From the NCBI GenBank assembly GCA_010206225.2, contig VIQU02000016.1:1-64000 (forward strand): a stretch of DNA of 64,000 bases. Direction: 5' to 3'. The position numbers and the translations under genes were made by a program. Below the pieces are notes generated by a model, which was given only the letters and a program-made list of their open reading frames with translations, had not been told where the DNA came from and did no database searches. This document shows positions 51,317 through 60,843 of this stretch, piece after piece. The first letter of the stretch is position 1; the number at the start of each line of letters is the position of its first letter. This stretch comes from Lachnospiraceae bacterium MD308. Lineage in GTDB: Bacteria > Bacillota > Clostridia > Lachnospirales > Lachnospiraceae.

Positions 51317-52586
51317 TGAAAAAAATCATGATCATTGGCGGCGGCGCTGCAGGTATGACTGCCGCTGCCGCGGCGGCACAAAATAGCCGGAAAGCAAATC
51401 AGAAACCGGAAATATGCATTCTGGAGCATAAGGATATAGTAGGGAAAAAAATTCTGTCTACCGGAAACGGACGCTGTAATCTTACCAATGAGGTTATGAA
51501 TTCCGATTGCTATTACAGTGAGTGTCCCCAAATTATCGGTCAGATCCTTGATAAGTTCGGTCGGGAGGAGGCTCTTAAGTTTTTTCAGGAGTTGGGAATC
51601 GTCGTAAAATCAAAAAAAGGATATTACTACCCACGCTCTGAACAGGCAGCCGCTGTACGGGAACTTTTTCAGATACACCTTGAGCATCTTGGTGTGGAAG
51701 TCCGCACCAATGTCCATGTAAAATCAATAAAAAAAGCGGGTGTGCATTCATGATCCATGCCGTTGAAAGTATTTCAGCGAAGGAGACTCTTTCTATAAAA
51801 GCAGACAAGGTAATACTGACCTGCGGCGGGATGGCCGCGCCGGTTCTTGGATCGGATGGCAGCGGTTATACTCTTGCCAAATCTCTGGGACATTCTCTTG
51901 TACCGGTTGTTCCGGCACTGGTGCAGCTCCGTGTTAAGAACAATCCTTTGAGACAAGCAGCCGGTGTGAGAACAGACGGAACGGTCAGTATCTATGAAAA
52001 TCATAAATTTATGGGAGCAGATACCGGTGAACTTCAAATCACAGACTATGGAATCTCTGGTATTCCGGTATTTCAAGTAAGCCGCCATGCGGCGAAAGCG
52101 CTCTATTATAAACGTCCGGTCAAGGCTGAGATTGATTTTCTTCCTGAGATTCCGTTAGGAACTATGGCTGCTGTATTGCGTTATAAAAGAAAAAAACAGG
52201 ATAAAAGCAGTATTATGAAAGCTATGCTTGGTTTCTTTCACAAAAAACTGATCCCGTGTCTCTTAAAAAATGCGGGGATGAAACCGGATCTTAAGATTAG
52301 TGAGCTAAATGAACCGCTGCTGCAAAGCCTTGTCCATACGTGCAGGCATTTTCCGCTGACGATTTCAGATACCAATGGTTTTGAACATGCACAGGTTTGC
52401 GCCGGAGGTGTGAGGCTTACCGAGATCAATGCCTCTACGATGGAGTCTCTGCGCTGCGGCGGTCTCTATCTCGCAGGGGAAATTCTTGACGCAGACGGTA
52501 TCTGCGGGGGATATAACCTACAGTGGGCATGGACAACCGGTTATCTTGCAGGCTTAAGCGCAGTATCAGATGAAGGCAGGCTTTGA
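51316..52586 (+). pseudogene. HI0933-family FAD-dependent oxidoreductase, split by a -1 frameshift at an A7 tract
   Basis: Two frames together make one normal-length HI0933/YtfP-type flavoprotein (about 423 residues). The first (51316-51753) has the FAD motif IMIIGGGAAGMTAA and ILSTGNGRCNLTN. The second (from 51750) has VILTCGG, the LRVKNNPLRQAAGV segment and the C-terminal FAD motif GEILDADGICGGYNLQWAW. The first frame reads through A7 at 51729-51735 and stops at TGA 51751-51753. Adding one A, or slipping -1 on A-AAA-AAA, joins them as ...IKKSGCAFMIHAVES. It may be a true lesion, a homopolymer assembly error, phase variation or frameshift expression. Two coupled genes (ATGA overlap) are less likely because neither half is a complete fold. 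Confidence 0.85.
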
Positions 52587-52625
52587 CAAAGTTTTCCTGT
52601 CATTTTTACGCAGAGGAGGGATACT

Positions 52626-54266
52626 ATGATCCGGGTTCAGCAGATAAAATTAAAAATTCCCCATACCGACGGACAGCTTCATGAAAAAATCCGTAAGATT
52701 TTACGTATCAGTAAGGAAGAAATTGTTTCTGTAAAAATCACAAAATGTTCTCTGGATGCCCGTAAAAAGCCAGAGCTTTTTTACGTCTACACGGCAGATG
52801 TTGAATTGAAGCAAGAATCTTCAGTGCGAAAAAAAATCAAAGATAAAAATATCTTATTTGTAAAAAAAGAAGCTCCTTACCGCGCCATTCCCACCGGAAG
52901 ACAGTATCTTCGTTTTCGTCCTGTGGTGATCGGGACAGGACCGGCAGGGCTTTTTTGCGGTTATCAGCTTGCAAAGCTTGGATACCGTCCCATTCTTCTG
53001 GAAAGAGGCGCAGATGTCAGAGAACGGATACAGGATGTAGAACAATTCTTTCAAGGCGGCCCCTTAAAGAAAGATTCCAATGTCCAGTTTGGGGAGGGTG
53101 GGGCAGGGACATTTTCCGACGGAAAGCTCAATACCCTTGTCCATGATAACTGCGGCAGAAACAGGGAGGTTCTGAGACTTTTTCATATGTTCGGCGCACC
53201 GCGGCAGATTCTGTATGACAGCAAACCGCATATCGGCACGGACATTCTCTGCAATATTGTAGAACGAATGCGGGAAGAGATAAAAAAGCTCGGCGGCGAA
53301 GTTCGGTTTCACTCACAGGTGACAGATATTGAATACTCAACAGCCTCAGACGGGACAAAATCACTGTCTGCACTTCATGTCTGGAATACAGAAACGGGAG
53401 AGAGCAGCCTGCTTCAAACGGAACTTGCGGTACTTGCGATCGGTCACAGCGCCAGAGATACCTTTGAGACGTTGCAAAGACTTGGTATCGAGATGCAGGC
53501 AAAATCCTTTGCCGTCGGTGTCCGTGTAGAACATCCGCAGAAGTTCATCAATGAAAACCAGTATGGAAAGGAATATGATCCTTCGCTTCCGGCGGCGCCC
53601 TATAAGCTGACAGCGAAAGCGCAGGATGGAAGAGGTGTCTATACTTTCTGCATGTGTCCCGGAGGCTATGTGGTCAACGCTTCCTCCGAGGAGGGGTACC
53701 TTGCCGTCAACGGCATGAGCTACAGCAAACGTGACGGAGAGAATACCAACAGTGCAGTGGTCGTCACCGTGACGCCGGATGATTTTGGCTCTGATGGGGC
53801 GCTTGCCGGCATGGAATTCCAAAGAGGGCTTGAGAAAGCGGCTTTCTTAGAAGGGGGCGGCCGGATTCCTGTACAGTTATTCGAGGATTACTGTAAAAAT
53901 CAGGCTTCTTTAGGAGAAAAGGGCGTTTCTCCCCGGATGAAAGGCGCTTATGCATGGGTCAATGTGCGGCGTATTTTTCCCGAAAATATTGCGCTTGCGA
54001 TCGAACAGGGTATTCTGCAGTTTGACAGGAAAATAAACGGCTACGCAAGAGGTGATGCGGTCCTTTCAGGCGTAGAGAGCCGGACCTCGTCGCCGCTGCG
54101 CATTCTGCGGGATGAAAACCTGCAAAGCAGTATGAAAGGGCTCTATCCATGCGGTGAAGGAGCAGGCTATGCCGGGGGGATTACATCAGCCGCCATGGAC
54201 GGCCTGAAAGTGACAGAAAGCATCATAAAAGTATGGCGTCCATTCGACAAGGATGAGACAGCTTAA
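52626..54266 (+). CDS. FAD-dependent dehydrogenase (COG2509 type)
   Basis: Predicted flavoprotein of 546 residues. An N-terminal domain of about 95 residues (IRVQQIKLKIPHTDGQL, then KKPELFYVYTADVEL) precedes the FAD fold, VVIGTGPAGLFCGYQLA near residue 100. VQFGEGGAGTFSDGKL follows, and the C-terminal FAD segment PCGEGAGYAGGITSAAMDG lies near 515. It follows the frameshifted flavoprotein by 39 bases with AGGAGG before its ATG. The substrate is unknown. It is intact throughout. Confidence 0.88.
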   Translation: MIRVQQIKLKIPHTDGQLHEKIRKILRISKEEIVSVKITKCSLDARKKPELFYVYTADVELKQESSVRKKIKDKNILFVKKEAPYRAIPTGRQYLRFRPVVIGTGPAGLFCGYQLAKLGYRPILLERGADVRERIQDVEQFFQGGPLKKDSNVQFGEGGAGTFSDGKLNTLVHDNCGRNREVLRLFHMFGAPRQILYDSKPHIGTDILCNIVERMREEIKKLGGEVRFHSQVTDIEYSTASDGTKSLSALHVWNTETGESSLLQTELAVLAIGHSARDTFETLQRLGIEMQAKSFAVGVRVEHPQKFINENQYGKEYDPSLPAAPYKLTAKAQDGRGVYTFCMCPGGYVVNASSEEGYLAVNGMSYSKRDGENTNSAVVVTVTPDDFGSDGALAGMEFQRGLEKAAFLEGGGRIPVQLFEDYCKNQASLGEKGVSPRMKGAYAWVNVRRIFPENIALAIEQGILQFDRKINGYARGDAVLSGVESRTSSPLRILRDENLQSSMKGLYPCGEGAGYAGGITSAAMDGLKVTESIIKVWRPFDKDETA

Positions 54267-54366
54267 GAAATTTTTAATAGCATAACACTATACACTTTTT
54301 CGGAAATATGATAGAATGTATTGAGTTTTCTAAGAGATAAAGGGTAATGAGGAGGAGTACATAATT

Positions 54367-54627
54367 ATGAAGGGAGCAGGAGGCAAGAATAACTGGGCAC
54401 TGTTTCTGCTGATTCTGGCAGGGATTGTCCTCGGTGGATTTATCGGGATGATGGCAGAGGGCGTGCCGGCACTTAGCTGGTTAGGATATGGGCAGTCCTT
54501 TGGTCTGGAAGGTCCGCTTACGCTGAATTTAGGCATACTCGTAATCTCATTCGGGCTTACGATCAAGATTACGATCGCCAGCATCATCGGAGTTGTACTT
54601 GCGATTATAATTTACCGGTTCCTGTAA
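54367..54627 (+). CDS. DUF4321 small membrane protein
   Basis: Protein of 86 residues with two membrane helices (about 10-30 and 62-85) around a short loop containing SLGYGQ-like sequence. It matches DUF4321, conserved in Clostridia next to radC-mreB clusters. Function unknown. GAGGAG precedes the ATG. Confidence 0.85.
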   Translation: MKGAGGKNNWALFLLILAGIVLGGFIGMMAEGVPALSWLGYGQSFGLEGPLTLNLGILVISFGLTIKITIASIIGVVLAIIIYRFL

Positions 54628-54709
54628 GTTCTCAGTTTGCCATACATTCAAAGAAAGCTGCCAATAACGGCCTTTTTGCGGATGGATATCGTATGAATCT
54701 AAAGATAAG

Positions 54710-55411
54710 ATGAATCTATCTAATACTATGAAAAAAATCCCTGATATGGAGCGTCCTTACGAGAAATGCCAAAAGTTCGGCGCCTCTGCGCTCAGCGATG
54801 CAGAACTTCTGGCTGTCGTTCTTCGGACAGGCAGCCACGGCGAGAATGTGATAGGACTTGCGCAGAGAATCCTTTATCGTTCCGGAGAGGACGGTATTTT
54901 AGGACTTCACCGGTTTTCCATGGAGCAGCTTGTGAAGATCCGCGGGATCGGCAAGGTGAAGGCAATACAGTTGATCTGTATCCTTGAGCTTGCAAGACGG
55001 CTTTCAAAGGCGTCAGTCTCTGAATCGCTTTCTTTTACATCGCCCGCTTCCATCGCAGAATATTATATGGAAGATCTGCGGCATGAAAGCCAGGAGGTCA
55101 TGAAACTGATCATGATCAATTCAAAGGGCAGGCTGATCAGTGAGACTGAGATTTCAAAAGGTACAGTGAACGCTTCCCTTATTACACCAAGAGAGATTTT
55201 TATAGAAGCACTGCTAAGACAGGCAGTCGCTGTTGTGGCAATGCACAATCATCCCAGCGGAGATCCCACTCCCAGCAGCGAAGATATCCTGCTGACCAAA
55301 AGAATTAAAGAAGCAGGAAGCATTATCGGGGTCGAGCTGTTAGACCATATTATTATTGGCAATAATTGTTATGTAAGTCTGCGGGAAAAAGGTATTCTTG
55401 AGAAAGGGTAA
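54710..55411 (+). CDS. radC: RadC family (UPF0758) JAB/MPN protein
   Basis: Protein of 233 residues with an N-terminal helix-hairpin-helix (IRGIGKVKAIQLICILELARR) and a C-terminal MPN domain. The metal motif HNHPSGDPTPS lies near residue 180, with a later Asp in SSEDILLTKR. Despite the name, a DNA-repair role is not firmly established. The start may be ATG 54710 or ATG 54728; no clear ribosome binding site decides. It precedes mreB as in many Firmicutes. Confidence 0.93.
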   Translation: MNLSNTMKKIPDMERPYEKCQKFGASALSDAELLAVVLRTGSHGENVIGLAQRILYRSGEDGILGLHRFSMEQLVKIRGIGKVKAIQLICILELARRLSKASVSESLSFTSPASIAEYYMEDLRHESQEVMKLIMINSKGRLISETEISKGTVNASLITPREIFIEALLRQAVAVVAMHNHPSGDPTPSSEDILLTKRIKEAGSIIGVELLDHIIIGNNCYVSLREKGILEKG

Positions 55412-55416
55412 GACAG

Positions 55417-56442
55417 ATGGCAAAGAATACATACGGGCTGGATCTTGGCTCTTATGAAATAAAGGTTTATGATAAAAAGAATGACAGAATCTGGAAAGCA
55501 AAAGATGCCATTGCCATTCACAACGGGAAAGAGATTTTTGCGATCGGAGACGAGGCTTATGTGATGTATGAGAAGGCTCCGGCGAATATAGAAGTGGTAT
55601 TTCCTATGAAGAGCGGAGTAATCTCCAGATTCAACAACATGCAGTTTCTGCTTCAGGGACTTCTGAAAAAAGAGCGTCAGTCCGGGAAAGGCTCAGAATA
55701 TGTGATCGCAGTTCCGACAGATGTCACTGAAGTTGAGAAAAAAGCTTTCTTTGACCTTGTGATCCATTCTACCGCAAGAGCCAAAGAAGTGAATATCGTA
55801 GAGCGCGCCATCGCGGATGCCGTCGGGATGGATCTGGATGTGAAGAATACCAACGGGCTTCTCGTCGTGAATTTCGGCGGAGAGACAACGGAAGTTTCAA
55901 TCCTCGTCGGGGGCGGTATGGTGTTTAATCAGCTTATGAAAATCGGCGGTGTCGCTCTGGACGAATCAATCGCCAGTCTTGTGCGGCGCAGCCATGATTT
56001 CCTGATCGGAAGGCTGACTGCGGAAGCCCTCAGAAAGCGTTTTGGAGTTTATACCGGAGAACCGGAGGATACGGCGGTAATGGTGGCAGGGAGAGATCTG
56101 ATCACCGGACTTCCGGTAAGAAAACCTATTACTCTGGGGCTAGTGAGGTCTTCTCTTCGGGATCCTCTTTTAGAATGTGTCCGCGCGGTTCTCTCCCTGA
56201 TCGACAGAACTCCGCCGGAGATCCGTACGGCAATCTATGAAAACGGAATCTTCCTTACAGGCGGAATCGCCAATATGCCGGGGCTTGAGACTTATATAGA
56301 GAAGGCGACCGGCGTGCGTACAAGAACAGCTCCGGATCCGGAACTATGTACTGTCATGGGATTGAAAAAGATCATTTTATCAAGCGAATTAAGTAAATTT
56401 GCGTATTCAATGTTAGATGAGAAATATAGGTGGATGAGATAA
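55417..56442 (+). CDS. mreB: Rod shape-determining protein MreB
   Basis: Bacterial actin of 341 residues that guides cylindrical wall synthesis. YGLDLGSYEIKVYDK is the phosphate-1 loop, VVNFGGETTEVSI phosphate-2, and FLTGGIANMPGLE the adenosine motif. It is slightly divergent from the canonical MreB (GSYEIKVY where GTAN is usual), so it could be an Mbl/MreBH-type paralogue. Its place at the head of mreCD supports the shape role. It starts five bases after radC. Confidence 0.92.
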   Translation: MAKNTYGLDLGSYEIKVYDKKNDRIWKAKDAIAIHNGKEIFAIGDEAYVMYEKAPANIEVVFPMKSGVISRFNNMQFLLQGLLKKERQSGKGSEYVIAVPTDVTEVEKKAFFDLVIHSTARAKEVNIVERAIADAVGMDLDVKNTNGLLVVNFGGETTEVSILVGGGMVFNQLMKIGGVALDESIASLVRRSHDFLIGRLTAEALRKRFGVYTGEPEDTAVMVAGRDLITGLPVRKPITLGLVRSSLRDPLLECVRAVLSLIDRTPPEIRTAIYENGIFLTGGIANMPGLETYIEKATGVRTRTAPDPELCTVMGLKKIILSSELSKFAYSMLDEKYRWMR

Positions 56443-56443
56443 T

Positions 56444-57301
56444 ATGAAGATAAAAAACCAGTCAAGGCTTCCGGGCAGATATGTACTGATCATTCTTACT
56501 CTGCTGTGTCTTTTGCTGCTGGGGATCGAACGTTTTACCGATACCGGAGGACCTTTGAGGATCATTGCCAATTACTCCGTAGTTCCTATGCAGAAGGGAA
56601 TCAGTTATGTAGGCATGTGGATCAGTGATATGTCAGACAACTTTGAGACAATGAAAGAGATGAGAAAGAAGAACGCCGAGCTTCAATCGAAGGTTGACGC
56701 TCTTACTATAGATAATACAAGACTCCGGCAGGAGCAGTACGAATTAGAGCGCTTAAGAGAGCTCTATAAGCTGGATGAGAATTATTCCGACTACGAAAAG
56801 GTAGGCGCCCATGTGATCGCCAATAACGGAAGCAACTGGTTCAGTGATTTTACCATTGATAAGGGGACAAGCGACGGAATCAAGGTTAACTGCAATGTAA
56901 TGGCAGGAAGCGGTCTTGTGGGAATCGTTACCGAGACTGGTCCGAATTATGCCAGAGTACGCTCCATCATTGATGATGCGAGCAATGTAAGCGGCATGAT
57001 ACTCTCAACTTCCGATACCTGTATGGTACGCGGAGACCTGAGCCTAATGTCCGACGGGCGTCTGCGCTTTGAAAAGCTTGCCAACAATGACAATAAGGTT
57101 GAGGTGGGAGAACAGGTTGTTACTTCCCATGTCAGCAGCCGGTTTGTACAAGGCTTATTTATCGGGTATGTCAGTGAGATCGAAGTGGATTCCAATAACC
57201 TGACACGGTCTGGATATATTACGCCGGCAGTAGATTTCAGCAAGCTGCAGGAAGTTCTCGTAATCACAAAGACGAAGGATGACATGGTGGGAGGAAATTG
57301 A
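56444..57301 (+). CDS. mreC: Rod shape-determining protein MreC
   Basis: Single-pass membrane scaffold of 285 residues. A membrane helix at about 12-28 (YVLIILTLLCLLLLGIERF) is followed by a coiled coil (about 65-108, MKEMRKKNAELQSKVDALT) and a periplasmic-type beta domain with VIANNGSNWFSDFTIDKG and GLVGIV. Length and layout are typical. It starts one base after mreB. Confidence 0.94.
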   Translation: MKIKNQSRLPGRYVLIILTLLCLLLLGIERFTDTGGPLRIIANYSVVPMQKGISYVGMWISDMSDNFETMKEMRKKNAELQSKVDALTIDNTRLRQEQYELERLRELYKLDENYSDYEKVGAHVIANNGSNWFSDFTIDKGTSDGIKVNCNVMAGSGLVGIVTETGPNYARVRSIIDDASNVSGMILSTSDTCMVRGDLSLMSDGRLRFEKLANNDNKVEVGEQVVTSHVSSRFVQGLFIGYVSEIEVDSNNLTRSGYITPAVDFSKLQEVLVITKTKDDMVGGN

Positions 57302-57307
57302 TTTTAT

Positions 57308-57826
57308 ATGAAGAGAAAGCTTATCACAGTTTTGATCATAACCGTATGTTTTCTTTTGCAGAGTACGATTATGAAGAAACTTGCAATCGGGAATATCTGT
57401 CCAAACCTTCTGCTTGTTGTGACAGCCTCCTTCGGGTTTATGCGCGGGACTAAAAGCGGCATGTATATAGGGCTTATCTGCGGACTGTTTATTGATCTGT
57501 TCTGGGGAGGGCTTTTAGGTTTCCATATGCTTTTGTTTATTATCATCGGTTATTTTAACGGAAGCTTCCAGAGATTGTTCTTTGACGAAGACATTAAGCT
57601 TCCCATCGGACTGATCGCCGTCAGTGAGTTATCATATGGAATCGCAGTATATTTTTTCGGTTATATGCTTCAGGGTGATTTTTCTTTTGGAACGCATTTG
57701 TTTCAAGTGATTATTCCTGAACTTGTATATACTATTTTGGTAACCCTGGTTTTATACCAGATCATTTTACACATTAACAAAAAACTTGAAACAGAAGAAC
57801 AAAGGAGTGCAAGCAAATTTGTCTGA
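57308..57826 (+). CDS. mreD: Rod shape-determining protein MreD
   Basis: Integral membrane protein of 172 residues with five to six predicted helices, partner of MreC and RodA/PBP2. NICPNLLLVVTASFGFMRGTKSGMYIGLICGLFIDLFWG is typical of Firmicute MreD. It overlaps the mrdA start by about eight bases. Confidence 0.92.
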   Translation: MKRKLITVLIITVCFLLQSTIMKKLAIGNICPNLLLVVTASFGFMRGTKSGMYIGLICGLFIDLFWGGLLGFHMLLFIIIGYFNGSFQRLFFDEDIKLPIGLIAVSELSYGIAVYFFGYMLQGDFSFGTHLFQVIIPELVYTILVTLVLYQIILHINKKLETEEQRSASKFV

Positions 57827-60755
57827 TATGTGGGAAAAAATCAAATCCAGAGTATCAGCGATTGTACAGTCAAGAGTCATAATTGTTATTATGCTGTTTT
57901 GCGTAACTTCCGCAATTCTCATCCAGAGAATCTTTTTTCTCCAGATTGTAAAAGGTCAGGAATATCTTGATAATTACAAACTGCAGATACAAAAGACGAA
58001 GGATGTAGAAGGGACGCGGGGCAATATTTATGACCGCAACGGCAAGCTCCTCGCTTATAATGAGCTGGCCTATGCAGTTACAATCGAAGATAACGGGGAA
58101 TATGATACTACTAAGCAAAAAAACCGAGAACTGAATAAAGTAATTAACACAGTTATCAATATTGTAGAAAAGAATGGGGATACCGTAGTCAACAATTTCG
58201 GGATCATTCTGGACAAGGACAATAATTACATGTTTGTCGCCCGATCCGATACTCAAAGACTTCGTTTTATCGCCGATGTCTATGGGAAGCTTAAAATCGA
58301 CGACCTTGATGCCGGGCAGAAGAACAGCAGCGCAGCGGATCTCATAAACTATCTGTGCACGGACGAGCAGTATGGTTATGGTATCAGCCAGCAGTTCATG
58401 GAGAAGCAGGATGTCTTAAAGCTGATCAACATCCGCTATGCCATAGCTTTAAACGGCTACCAGAAATATATCGCCACGACGATCGCTGAGGAGATATCCG
58501 AAGAAACAGTTGCCGATATCATGGAGAATATGGATACTCTTCAGGGAGTGGATATTAAAGAGGCCTCTGTGCGCCGATACAATAACAGCAAGGCCTTTGC
58601 GAATGTGATCGGCTACACAGGTCAGATCTCTGAGGAGGAATATAATTCCCTCGACAAATCACAGAAGAAAAAATATGACAAGACTGACACGGTAGGAAAA
58701 GCAGGCATTGAAAAGACGATGGATGCTACGCTTAAAGGCCAGAAGGGCGAAGTGAAGGTGTATGTCAACAATGTAGGAAAAGTAATTGACACTGTACAGG
58801 GGGCATCGCCGGGAACCGGAAATGATCTGTACCTTTCCATTGATTCAGATCTGCAGGTTGCTGCTTATAATATTTTAGAACAGGAACTTGCCGGAATTCT
58901 TCTTTCAAAAATCCGGAATACCCTGAATTATGACAGAACCCAAGTAAATGACGGGAGTGATGTCATCATTCCAATCGGTGATGTGTACAATGCATTTCTG
59001 TCCAATGACATACTGGACATGAACCATTTTTCGGAAGAAGATGCCAAGGACACAGAAAAAGCAGTATATCAGACATTTACTAAAAAGAAGCAGAAGGTTT
59101 TAAAAAAGACGTCGGAAATATTAAGTGATCCGAATGGAAATGCGTACAAGGACATGTCTCAGGAATGGCAGGCATATCTGACTTATATCGTTACGGATAT
59201 GCTGACAACCAATAATAAAGTAATCATATCCGGCGCTATAGACACTTCAGACAAAACGTATAAAGCATGGAAAACAGATGAATCCATCAATGTGTACACA
59301 TATCTGAATTATGCGATCTCCAAAAACTGGATCGATACTTCAAAGCTTAAGGATGATGTGGCAAAAGGCGAAAAATATTCGGATTCCAGCGAAATCTATG
59401 AAGGTCTGAAAAATTATATACTGAACCGCCTTGAGACAAATAACAGTTTTGATAAGGTTATCTACAAATATATGATCAAAGCAGGCTCCGTGACCGGAAG
59501 GCAGATCAGTATGATGCTCTATGAGCAGAATGTCCTGAAGTACGATGAGGACCAGTACAACCGTCTTGCCTCAGGAAGTCTTGGGGCATATGATTTTATA
59601 CGCGGCAAGATTGAAAATCTGCAGCTGACGCCGGGGCAGTTAGGACTTGAGCCATGCACCGGCTCTATGGTTATGACAGACACGAAGACCGGACAGGTAC
59701 TGGCCTGTGTATCCTATCCGGGATACGACAACAACCGGCTCGCTAATTCGATGGATTCTGATTACTATAATAAGCTGGTAACGGATTTATCCCGTCCGTT
59801 TTATAACAATGCAACGCAGGAAAAGACAGCACCCGGATCTACTTATAAGCCGTTGATCGCGACTGCCGGACTGACAGAAGGAGTCATTAATCTTGGAAGC
59901 TATCTTCCCTGTTCCGGGCTTTATGAAAAAGTAGAACCGAACCCGAAATGCTGGGCTTATCCATATGGCCACGGCGGATTGAATGTAGAAGGAGGCATCA
60001 CACATTCCTGTAACTGTTTTTTCTATGAAGTGGGTTATCGTTTAAGCCTAAAGGAAAGGGGAATGAACAAGATCGGTTCTGATGATGCTGAAGGTTCTTC
60101 CACCACAAGATACTATTCCAGTACAACCGGTATCAACAAGATCAAAGAATACGCTGAGATGTTTGGGCTGGGCGATGTGTCAGGCGTGGAGATCCCGGAG
60201 GCGGAACCGCAAATCTCCGACGATTCTTCTGTGCCGACCGCCATCGGACAGGGCACGAACAACTACACGACAACTCAGATCACAAAATATATTACTGCGG
60301 TTGCCAACAAAGGAACCGTGTTCGATCTGACGCTTCTTGACAGAATTACGGCGCCGGACGGAAAGGTATTGAAAGAATTTGAACCTAAAATTAAGAATAC
60401 CCTTGATAATGTCAGCGATTCCACATGGGATGCTGTCCACAAAGGTATGAGAGGAGTTGTGCGCGATGAACAGCGGGAAATCTTTTCTGATATTAACGAC
60501 TCCCTTCAATTATCCGGTAAAACGGGTACTGCACAGCAAAGTAAGACACATCCTGACCATGGTCTTTTCGTTGGATTTGCTCCGAGTGATAATCCGGAGA
60601 TTGCATTTACCGTCCGGATTGCCAACGGTTACAGTTCACACAATGCGGCTGATGTCGGAAGTGATCTTATGAAATATTATTATAAGCTTACGTCGGAAAA
60701 GAATATTATTACCGGAAAAGCGAAAAAAGTTACAGAGAAATCCGGTGGAGACTAA
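57819..60755 (+). CDS. mrdA: Penicillin-binding protein 2, elongasome transpeptidase, enlarged
   Basis: Class B PBP that cross-links new wall with RodA. About 978 residues, far longer than the 630-720 usual in well-studied rods. A membrane helix at about 20-40 is followed by the dimerisation domain with GNIYDRNGKLLAYNELAY. An additional Lys/Asp-rich helical insertion spans about 370-610. The transpeptidase has SxxK at about 672 (GSTYKP), SCN at about 729 and KTGT at about 899. TTG 57819 is favoured because AAGGAG (57802-57807) lies 11 bases upstream; TTG 57786 and ATG 57828 are alternatives. Confidence 0.92.
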   Translation: MSDMWEKIKSRVSAIVQSRVIIVIMLFCVTSAILIQRIFFLQIVKGQEYLDNYKLQIQKTKDVEGTRGNIYDRNGKLLAYNELAYAVTIEDNGEYDTTKQKNRELNKVINTVINIVEKNGDTVVNNFGIILDKDNNYMFVARSDTQRLRFIADVYGKLKIDDLDAGQKNSSAADLINYLCTDEQYGYGISQQFMEKQDVLKLINIRYAIALNGYQKYIATTIAEEISEETVADIMENMDTLQGVDIKEASVRRYNNSKAFANVIGYTGQISEEEYNSLDKSQKKKYDKTDTVGKAGIEKTMDATLKGQKGEVKVYVNNVGKVIDTVQGASPGTGNDLYLSIDSDLQVAAYNILEQELAGILLSKIRNTLNYDRTQVNDGSDVIIPIGDVYNAFLSNDILDMNHFSEEDAKDTEKAVYQTFTKKKQKVLKKTSEILSDPNGNAYKDMSQEWQAYLTYIVTDMLTTNNKVIISGAIDTSDKTYKAWKTDESINVYTYLNYAISKNWIDTSKLKDDVAKGEKYSDSSEIYEGLKNYILNRLETNNSFDKVIYKYMIKAGSVTGRQISMMLYEQNVLKYDEDQYNRLASGSLGAYDFIRGKIENLQLTPGQLGLEPCTGSMVMTDTKTGQVLACVSYPGYDNNRLANSMDSDYYNKLVTDLSRPFYNNATQEKTAPGSTYKPLIATAGLTEGVINLGSYLPCSGLYEKVEPNPKCWAYPYGHGGLNVEGGITHSCNCFFYEVGYRLSLKERGMNKIGSDDAEGSSTTRYYSSTTGINKIKEYAEMFGLGDVSGVEIPEAEPQISDDSSVPTAIGQGTNNYTTTQITKYITAVANKGTVFDLTLLDRITAPDGKVLKEFEPKIKNTLDNVSDSTWDAVHKGMRGVVRDEQREIFSDINDSLQLSGKTGTAQQSKTHPDHGLFVGFAPSDNPEIAFTVRIANGYSSHNAADVGSDLMKYYYKLTSEKNIITGKAKKVTEKSGGD

Positions 60756-60843
60756 AATCCATATATGGGACTTTCAGGCACCAATGATAAAAGCATTTAC
60801 GCTTAAGACCTTTAAGTAAACCAGAAATAGGAGGAAGTAATTC

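Noticed and set aside
51229-51531. Minus-strand frame over the ynbB-flavoprotein junction
   Set aside because: Shadow of two recognised + strand genes with no supporting signals.
51750-52586. Second half of the split flavoprotein as an independent, translationally coupled gene
   Set aside because: It lacks the N-terminal FAD-binding fold, has no ribosome binding site of its own, and joins seamlessly to the first half in the -1 frame.
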